Below, piece by piece: positions 1 to 4,288 of a stretch of DNA of 8,488 nucleotides (its first letter is position 1; every line of letters begins with the position of its first letter). The translations under genes were made by a program, and so were the position numbers. This DNA comes from Phycisphaeraceae bacterium. GTDB lineage: Bacteria; Planctomycetota; Phycisphaerae; Phycisphaerales; Phycisphaeraceae. Below the pieces are notes generated by a model, which did not search any database, was not told the origin of the DNA, and saw only the letters and a program-made list of their open reading frames with translations. The stretch covers positions 1 through 8,488 of the forward strand of contig JAJDCV010000029.1 in assembly GCA_029260675.1 (NCBI GenBank). Direction: 5' to 3'.

Positions 1-1286
1 AGACCCCGTTCTACGCCGAGGCCGGGGGGCAGGTTTCGGACACCGGCGTGATCCAGATCCAAGATGGCGCACGGGTCAAGGTCACCGACACGATCAGGAT
101 CGGCGAAGTCACGTTCCACCTTGGCGAGGTCGTGGCCGGCACGCTATTGCCCGCCACCCCCGGAGATAGTGCCAATGTCGCCCTGGCTGTGGACCGATCC
201 CGCCGGGCTAAGATCATGAGCAACCACACGACAACCCACGTCATGAACCGGGCGTTGCGCGATCATGTCAACCCTGACGCGATGCAGAAGGGCTCGCTGG
301 TCGACGACCAGAAGCTGCGTTTCGACTTCTCGCACAAGGCTTCACTGACCCAGGAGGAGTTAGTCAGCGTCGAGCAACAGGTCAACGCGGACATCGCCTC
401 GGACCTGCCGGTTTACTTTGCCCAGGTCCCGCAGGAAGAGGCTCTGAAAATCAACGGCCTGCGTGCGGTTTTTGGCGAGAAGTACCCGCCGGTGGTCCGG
501 GTCGTGTCGATCGGGACGCCGGTCGAGGACCTGCTTGCTACCCCGGACAACGCCCAGTGGGCAGAGCGTTCGATCGAGTTCTGCGGGGGGACGCATCTAT
601 CCAAGACCGGCGATGCCGAGGGGTTTGTGATCCTGAGCGAGGAGGCGGTCGCCAAGGGGGTCCGCCGTATCACCGCCTTGACCGGGTCGGCGGCGCATCA
701 GGCCGAGGCCAACGCCCAGGGTTTACTGAACCGTCTGGAGGCGATCAAGAGTGCCGGGGACGAGGCAAATCTGGCGGGCGACCTCGTCAAGCTGACCACG
801 GAACTCGGCGAAGCGGCCCTGCCCGCCGTCGCACGAGCCCAACTGCGTGACGGCATGGCAAAGCTTCAGGAGCTTGCCAAGAAGATCGAGAAGCAAAAGA
901 GCAAAGACAACGCAGGCCAGATCGTCGAGACGGCCAAACAACTGGCCGAGCAACTCTCCGGCGAGGTGATCGTCACCGCGATCGAGGGTGCGGACGCCAA
1001 CGCCCTGCGCACCGCGATGGACGTGATCCGTAAGAAGCACCCGGAGTCGGCTTTACTGCTCGCCGGGTCGGCGGGCGCTGACAAGGTCGCCCTCATGGCG
1101 GCTGTCCCAAAGGAACTGATCGGCAAGGGCCTCAAGGCCGGGGACTGGGTCAAGGAAACCGCCAAGATCGTCGGCGGCGGCGGCGGTGGGAGGCCCGACT
1201 CGGCACAGGCCGGGGGGAAAGAGCCCGCTAAGATCCCGCAGGCACTGGACACGGCCAAGTCTTTCGCACTTGATAAACTTAATTAA
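1..1286 (+). CDS. alaS: Alanyl-tRNA synthetase, C-terminal part (5' end outside window)
   Basis: Alanyl-tRNA synthetase joins alanine to tRNA-Ala in the cytoplasm and hydrolyses mischarged Ser- or Gly-tRNA-Ala. The frame is open from the left edge (first full codon at position 3), so about 427 C-terminal residues are present; the aminoacylation domain lies upstream. The first visible residues, TPFYAEAGGQVSDTG, are a hallmark of the start of the family's second half. The editing site's four zinc ligands are all visible: HTTTH (His codons at 225-227 and 237-239) and CGGTH (Cys 582-584, His 594-596). Next comes a Lys/Glu-rich helical stretch (about 840-960), then the C-Ala/DHHA1 domain with LLAGSAGADKVALMAAVP and the glycine-rich GGGGGGRPDSAQAGG near the end. 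The protein ends naturally at TAA 1284-1286, and that TAA is also the first three bases of an intergenic repeat. dapL follows on the same strand. Identification is secure. Confidence 0.97.
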   Translation, partial: TPFYAEAGGQVSDTGVIQIQDGARVKVTDTIRIGEVTFHLGEVVAGTLLPATPGDSANVALAVDRSRRAKIMSNHTTTHVMNRALRDHVNPDAMQKGSLVDDQKLRFDFSHKASLTQEELVSVEQQVNADIASDLPVYFAQVPQEEALKINGLRAVFGEKYPPVVRVVSIGTPVEDLLATPDNAQWAERSIEFCGGTHLSKTGDAEGFVILSEEAVAKGVRRITALTGSAAHQAEANAQGLLNRLEAIKSAGDEANLAGDLVKLTTELGEAALPAVARAQLRDGMAKLQELAKKIEKQKSKDNAGQIVETAKQLAEQLSGEVIVTAIEGADANALRTAMDVIRKKHPESALLLAGSAGADKVALMAAVPKELIGKGLKAGDWVKETAKIVGGGGGGRPDSAQAGGKEPAKIPQALDTAKSFALDKLN

Positions 1287-1408
1287 CCACAGAGACACAG
1301 AGAAAGACGGATGCAGAGGTATCCACAGATGACGCAGATTACGCAGATCTGGATTAGGTTCTCACAGCTCTTATAATCTGCGTCATCTGCGAAATCTGCG
1401 GATAACCT
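1285..1408. repeat. Composite intergenic repeat: 8-nt units plus hairpin of 9-nt units
   Basis: This element fills most of the alaS-dapL gap. It opens with two perfect 8-nt direct repeats, CACAGAGA, at 1288-1303. Then come three 9-nt units in the left arm, CACAGATGA, CGCAGATTA and CGCAGATCT (1324-1350). The right arm has three more units in inverse orientation (1374-1382, 1383-1391, 1392-1400; read on the minus strand as CGCAGATTA, CGCAGATGA, CGCAGATTT). The longest perfect inverted repeat is 16 bp, 1326-1341 against 1374-1389, with a 32-nt spacer. AGGT at 1317-1320 and ACCT at 1405-1408 give an outer match in a shifted register. Similar CACAGAGACACAGAG and CGCAGATTACGCAGAT runs occur between genes in many environmental bacteria (from memory). 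Function is unknown. As RNA it could fold into a stable hairpin, but no U-tract makes it a classical terminator. Confidence 0.8.
1372..1377 (+). promoter_or_regulatory. Possible -10 box for dapL inside the repeat
   Basis: A perfect TATAAT lies at the inner edge of the right arm of the intergenic hairpin, 64 nt before the dapL start. No convincing -35 hexamer is visible 16-18 bp upstream (the 17-bp position reads CTGGAT). It could be a promoter provided by the repeat, or a chance match in an AT-rich loop. A weaker TGTAAT at 1425-1430 lies nearer the start codon. Confidence 0.25.
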
Positions 1409-1441
1409 CTTCACTGTTTTCTAATGTAATACGGACCGACC

Positions 1442-2683
1442 ATGCCCACCATCAACAACCACTTCCTGAAACTAGCCGCCGGCTACCTCTTCCCCGAGAT
1501 CGGTCGGCGGGTCGATGAATTCACCAAGGCGAACCCCGACACGGCGGCGAAGGTCATCAAGATGGGGATCGGCGACGTCACCGAGCCGCTGACCGAGGCC
1601 TGCGTGGTGGCGATGCACAAGGCGGTGGACGACATGTCCAAGCGCGAATCGTTCCATGGCTACGGCCCAAACGAGGGCTACCCGTGGCTGCGCGAGGCAA
1701 TCGTCCAGCACGACTACCAATCACGGGGCTGCGATATCAGTGCCGACGAGATATTCATTTCCGATGCCTCCAAGTGCGATTGCGCTAACATCCTGGACAT
1801 CCTCGGGCATGACAACACGATCGCGGTGACCGATCCGGTGTACCCGGTCTACGTCGATACAAACGTGATGGCCGGCAACACCGGCGGCGCGGAAGAGGCC
1901 GGGCGGTACGGCGGACTGGTGTACCTCCCCGTGACCGCGGAGAACAGCTTCACACCCCAGCTACCCACGACTAAGGTTGATGTCATCTACCTCTGCTACC
2001 CCAACAACCCCACGGGTTCTGTTGCGACGAAGCAGACGCTCAAGAAGTGGGTCGACTACGCAAAAGAAAACGGTTCGCTGATCCTGTTCGACGCCGCGTA
2101 CGAGGCCTACGTCACCGAGCCGGGCATCCCGCGATCGATTTATGAGATCCAGGGGGCGCGTGAGGTGGCGATCGAGTTCCGCAGTTTCTCGAAGAACGCC
2201 GGGTTTACCGGGACGCGGTGCGCGTTCGCCGTGGTCCCCAAGGGGCTCACGGGCAAGGTGGCCGACGGGACCGACATCGAGCTGCACAAGCTCTGGAGCC
2301 GCCGGCAGTCGACGAAGTTCAACGGCGTTTCATACATCGTCCAGCGCGGCGCCGAGGCGGTCTACTCCGAGGCGGGACAGCAGCAGATCGCCGGGCTGGT
2401 CAGCTTCTACCTTGAAAACGCCCGCATCATCCGCGAGGCGCTGCAAGGCGCGGGCATGACCGTGTTCGGCGGGGTCAATGCGCCGTATGTCTGGGTCAAG
2501 ACACCGGCCGGGCAGAGTAGTTGGGAATTCTTCGACACGCTTTTAAATGATGCCCACATCGTCGGCACCCCCGGCAGCGGCTTCGGGGCTTCAGGCGAAA
2601 GCTACTTCCGCATCAGCGCGTTTAATAGCCGGGAGAATGTCGAAGAGGCGATGCAACGGATCGGGGCAGTGCTGGCGGTGTGA
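1442..2683 (+). CDS. dapL: LL-diaminopimelate aminotransferase
   Basis: A PLP-dependent enzyme that converts tetrahydrodipicolinate and glutamate to LL-2,6-diaminopimelate and 2-oxoglutarate in one step. It bypasses the acylated intermediates of the DapD/C/E route to lysine and peptidoglycan. At 413 residues it has the usual DapL length. The N-terminus (NNHFLKLAAGYLFPEIGRRV) and FHGYGPNEGYPWLREAI (from residue 71) are typical of DapL. Fold-type I aminotransferase residues follow: YPNNPTG (186-192), Asp217 and Tyr220 in FDAAYEAY, the Schiff-base lysine Lys251 in SFSKNAGFTGTR, Asn346 in NAPYVWVK, and Arg390 in YFRISAF, expected to bind substrate carboxylate. The ATG start fits the family N-terminus, but no good Shine-Dalgarno precedes it (only ACGGA, 1431-1435). 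The small FMN-protein gene follows after 36 bp and may be co-transcribed. Very confident. Confidence 0.96.
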   Translation: MPTINNHFLKLAAGYLFPEIGRRVDEFTKANPDTAAKVIKMGIGDVTEPLTEACVVAMHKAVDDMSKRESFHGYGPNEGYPWLREAIVQHDYQSRGCDISADEIFISDASKCDCANILDILGHDNTIAVTDPVYPVYVDTNVMAGNTGGAEEAGRYGGLVYLPVTAENSFTPQLPTTKVDVIYLCYPNNPTGSVATKQTLKKWVDYAKENGSLILFDAAYEAYVTEPGIPRSIYEIQGAREVAIEFRSFSKNAGFTGTRCAFAVVPKGLTGKVADGTDIELHKLWSRRQSTKFNGVSYIVQRGAEAVYSEAGQQQIAGLVSFYLENARIIREALQGAGMTVFGGVNAPYVWVKTPAGQSSWEFFDTLLNDAHIVGTPGSGFGASGESYFRISAFNSRENVEEAMQRIGAVLAV

Positions 2684-2719
2684 ACCCGTTTGAAATGAGG
2701 GTGTTGATACGGTGACATC

Positions 2720-3190
2720 ATGACCGACGAGCCGATCGACATCCTCAAAGAAGCAGCCGCACTCCTCGCCCAGTGTCGGACCGCCAGCCTCGCCACCGTA
2801 GATACCGACGGCCACGCCCACGCGGCCAACATCCAGTATGTTCACGACGATTCATTGAACCTCTACTTCGTTTCCAGCGAGGACGCCGCACATAGCCGAC
2901 ACATCGCGAGGAATCCCGCGGTCGCCCTGACCGTCTACCACCACGACGACACCCGGCCCGAAACCATCCGGGGGCTGCAACTGCATGGCCGTGTCGAAGC
3001 CGTGACAGTTAAACATGAATCGGCCGATGAATTAAAACACTACCTGTCGAAGTTTCATTTCATCGCAGACGACCCCACCCTCTGCGCCGCCCTCGAGCAG
3101 CAGACCTTCTACCGCCTCACCCCGACCTGGCTACGGCTGATCGACAACCGACGGGGGTTTGGGTGGAAGGCGGAGATGGAATTTGGATAA
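2720..3190 (+). CDS. Pyridoxamine 5'-phosphate oxidase-related FMN-binding protein
   Basis: A 156-residue cytoplasmic protein resembling the split beta-barrel FMN-binding superfamily (PNPOx-like). It opens with helix ILKEAAALLAQCRTASLATVD, then strands HAHAANIQYVHDDSLNLYFVSS, then the family-typical segment AAHSRHIARNPAVALTVY, and a later strand GLQLHGRVEAVT. It ends TPTWLRLIDNRRGFGWKAEMEF, typical of small 'pyridoxamine 5'-phosphate oxidase family' proteins. It lacks the C-terminal dimerisation region of true PdxH, so pyridoxal phosphate synthesis should not be assumed; the substrate is unknown. The following position after dapL, a PLP enzyme, is suggestive but not evidence of shared function. 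No in-frame alternative start lies between the dapL stop and ATG 2720. GAGGG at 2697-2701 is too far upstream (18 nt) for a normal Shine-Dalgarno. The stop TAA starts the next repeat. Confidence 0.85.
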   Translation: MTDEPIDILKEAAALLAQCRTASLATVDTDGHAHAANIQYVHDDSLNLYFVSSEDAAHSRHIARNPAVALTVYHHDDTRPETIRGLQLHGRVEAVTVKHESADELKHYLSKFHFIADDPTLCAALEQQTFYRLTPTWLRLIDNRRGFGWKAEMEFG

Positions 3191-3262
3191 CCGCGAATGA
3201 GCGCATATATATGATGAACGCAAGACCGATTGATTTGCGTTCATCCGCGTTTATTTGCGGCT
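3188..3262. repeat. Hairpin repeat of 10-nt units between convergent genes
   Basis: Read on the minus strand, the right arm is three tandem 10-nt units: CGCAAATAAA (3259-3250), CGCGGATGAA (3249-3240) and CGCAAATCAA (3239-3230). The left arm is partly complementary. GATGAACGCAA (3213-3223) pairs perfectly over 11 bp with TTGCGTTCATC (3235-3245), leaving an 11-nt loop. CCGCGAATGAGCGC (3191-3204) pairs with 3247-3260 through 14 positions, three of them G-U in plus-strand RNA. The AT-rich ATATATAT (3205-3212) bulges out of the left arm. The element begins with the stop codon of the upstream gene and contains the stop codon of coaC (TTA, 3251-3253). The position between convergent genes suits a bidirectional transcription end or mRNA-stabilising stem, but there is no U-tract. 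Function is inferred only. Confidence 0.8.
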
Positions 3263-3862
3263 CAATTGCCTTACGATCACTTCCAGTATCGCCTCCGGCT
3301 CGCTCATCCGCCCACTGCCCTCTGTGCGGCAGGCTTGCCAGCCGTCGTCGGGGCCGATGAGTTGGGCGTTGGGGAGTTCGCTGAGTGTGGCGACGTTTTT
3401 CTGGACGATGGGGTTGGCCCACATGTCGGCGTTCATCGAGGGGGCGATCAGCAGGGGGGTGTCACGGGGTAATGCGCATGCGATGAGGGTGACGACATCG
3501 CCGGCGAGGCCGTGGGCGAGTTTGGCGATGAGGTCGGCGGTGGCGGGGGCGATGACCATCAGTTCGCACCAGCGGGCGACACCGATGTGCTGGCTGTCGG
3601 GGTGGTCGTCGGACTGCCAGACGCTGGTGAGGACCGGCTTGCCGGAGAGGGATTGGAACGTCAGCGGGCCGACGAAGTGGGTCGCGGCGTCGGTCATAAG
3701 GACGCGGACATCGGCGCCCTGCTGGACGAGTCGGCTGACCAGTGACGCGGTCTTGTAGCAGGCGATCCCGCCGGAGAGGGCGACCGTGATACGGCGGCCG
3801 GACAGCGGCCCCGACGATGCGGGATTCTTCGAGTCGGGTTGAGTTTCATTGGGCGGGGCCAT
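3251..3862 (-). CDS. coaC: Phosphopantothenoylcysteine decarboxylase (CoaC-type flavoprotein)
   Basis: An FMN-dependent enzyme that decarboxylates 4'-phospho-N-pantothenoylcysteine to 4'-phosphopantetheine in coenzyme A synthesis. It has 203 residues, of the HFCD flavoprotein family. Visible are the N-terminal Rossmann-like TVALSGGIACYK (26-37), the catalytic His92 in HIGVARW, the APATADLIAKLAHGLAGD segment, the PSMNADMW motif (141-148, PXMNXXMW type, Asn144), and the substrate-clamp Cys178 in ACRTEGSGRM. Spacing of His, Asn and Cys matches bacterial Dfp. In most bacteria this is the first half of fused CoaBC (about 400 residues); here it stops after the CoaC part, so CoaB should be elsewhere. 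The frame is open further upstream to 3991, but that stretch overlaps rpoZ. ATG 3862 is chosen because GGAG sits 9 nt before it and the residues beyond are low-complexity shadow. rpoZ lies 37 bp upstream, forming the common rpoZ-coaBC pairing. Confidence 0.92.
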   Translation of the reverse strand: MAPPNETQPDSKNPASSGPLSGRRITVALSGGIACYKTASLVSRLVQQGADVRVLMTDAATHFVGPLTFQSLSGKPVLTSVWQSDDHPDSQHIGVARWCELMVIAPATADLIAKLAHGLAGDVVTLIACALPRDTPLLIAPSMNADMWANPIVQKNVATLSELPNAQLIGPDDGWQACRTEGSGRMSEPEAILEVIVRQLSRK

Positions 3863-3871
3863 GCGTGACGG

Positions 3872-3875
3872 CTCC
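3872..3875 (-). promoter_or_regulatory. Shine-Dalgarno for coaC
   Basis: GGAG on the minus strand, within CCGGAGCC, lies 9 nt before ATG 3862. It decides the start codon against the longer reading frame that would overlap rpoZ. Confidence 0.75.
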
Positions 3876-3899
3876 GGCGGACACGTACGGGGAAGTGAC

Positions 3900-4115
3900 T
3901 CAGACCTCGTCGGAGTCGGCGTTTTCCAGTTCGTAGTTGATCTTGCCTTCGACGGCTTCCTGGACGGCGACCTCGAAGTCGGTCCGGCCATCGCGCTCGA
4001 CCAGCGGGCGGGCGCCTTCCATCAGCTCGCGGACCCGGTGCTGGACCAGGGCGGTGAACTTGAACCGTCCGCCGAGCTCATTCACGATCTTGTCGTCTTT
4101 GAGGGCTTCGATCAT
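3900..4115 (-). CDS. rpoZ: DNA-directed RNA polymerase omega subunit
   Basis: Omega is the small subunit that helps fold and hold the beta' subunit in RNA polymerase. This 71-residue protein has the family pattern: MIEALKDDKIVNELGGRFKF, then TALVQHRVRELMEGARPLVE (21-40), an acidic linker, and EVAVQEAVEGKINYE (48-62). The last part, with conserved Glu/Ala and Ile-Glu-type ending, is the usual omega C-terminus, followed by an acidic tail NADSDEV. Length is normal for short omega proteins. A longer frame continues upstream to 4298 but gives Pro/Arg-rich residues unlike any omega and overlaps the divergent pheT start. ATG 4115 is supported by GGAG 9 nt upstream. coaC follows after 37 bp with an equally spaced GGAG, so the pair is probably one operon; gmk, often upstream of rpoZ, is absent here. 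Confidence 0.92.
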   Translation of the reverse strand: MIEALKDDKIVNELGGRFKFTALVQHRVRELMEGARPLVERDGRTDFEVAVQEAVEGKINYELENADSDEV

Positions 4116-4124
4116 CGTTGGGGG

Positions 4125-4128
4125 CTCC
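4125..4128 (-). promoter_or_regulatory. Shine-Dalgarno for rpoZ
   Basis: GGAG on the minus strand, again within CCGGAGCC, 9 nt before ATG 4115. It fixes the rpoZ start and matches the coaC site in both context and spacing. Confidence 0.75.
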
Positions 4129-4194
4129 GGGGGTGGGAAACCGGGGGGTGTCGGGGTTGCTGCGGTGTGACATAGGGCCAGCGCCGAGCCCCAG

Positions 4195-4223
4195 ATTATA
4201 ACCAGTGTAAAGGTCGGGAACAA
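4195..4223 (-). promoter_or_regulatory. Promoter for the rpoZ-coaC operon
   Basis: On the minus strand a perfect -10 hexamer TATAAT (4200-4195) lies 17 bp after a partial -35, TTGTTC (4223-4218; first three bases match the consensus). Transcription would begin near 4188, giving a leader of about 73 nt before rpoZ. The predicted direction and spacing are those of a vegetative sigma-70 promoter. Confidence 0.6.
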
Positions 4224-4265
4224 GCCGGGCCCGGCAAACCGGCGTCGTCGGCTTGCCGGGGCCCC
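4222..4265. repeat. GC-rich palindrome and inverted repeat between rpoZ and pheT
   Basis: A perfect 12-bp palindrome, GCCGGGCCCGGC, occupies 4224-4235. The larger arm GGGCCCGGCAA (4227-4237) is inverted at TTGCCGGGGCCC (4253-4264) with one bulged C. The palindrome sits directly upstream of the rpoZ -35, and the right arm covers the possible pheT -35. It could be an operator for the divergent promoters or simply GC-rich structure; no known regulator site is recognised. Confidence 0.5.
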
Positions 4266-4280
4266 AAGGCCTGCTACCAT
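4253..4280 (+). promoter_or_regulatory. Possible pheT promoter giving a near-leaderless mRNA
   Basis: TTGCCG (4253-4258) and TACCAT (4275-4280) each match 4 of 6 sigma-70 consensus bases, with a 16-bp spacer. Transcription would start near 4287, about two bases from the pheT ATG at 4289, and there is no Shine-Dalgarno. The -10 lies in CTGCTACCATCC, almost the same as the sequence just before the glycosyltransferase start. Confidence 0.35.
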
Positions 4281-4288
4281 CCGAACCC

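Noticed and set aside
1288..1400. CRISPR-like array
   Set aside because: Units are only 8-9 nt, contiguous with no spacers, and arranged as an inverted pair; no cas genes are present.
1287..1441. Riboswitch (lysine type) upstream of dapL
   Set aside because: The leader is taken up by repeat units; none of the conserved lysine-riboswitch core could be recognised and the region is too short.
3163..3360. Small plus-strand frame running through the second repeat
   Set aside because: It spans the repeat and the antisense of coaC, with no coding character or ribosome binding site.
3863..3991. N-terminal extension of coaC by 43 residues
   Set aside because: It overlaps the rpoZ coding sequence in another frame, is Ser/Arg/Pro-rich, and ATG 3862 has a well-spaced GGAG.
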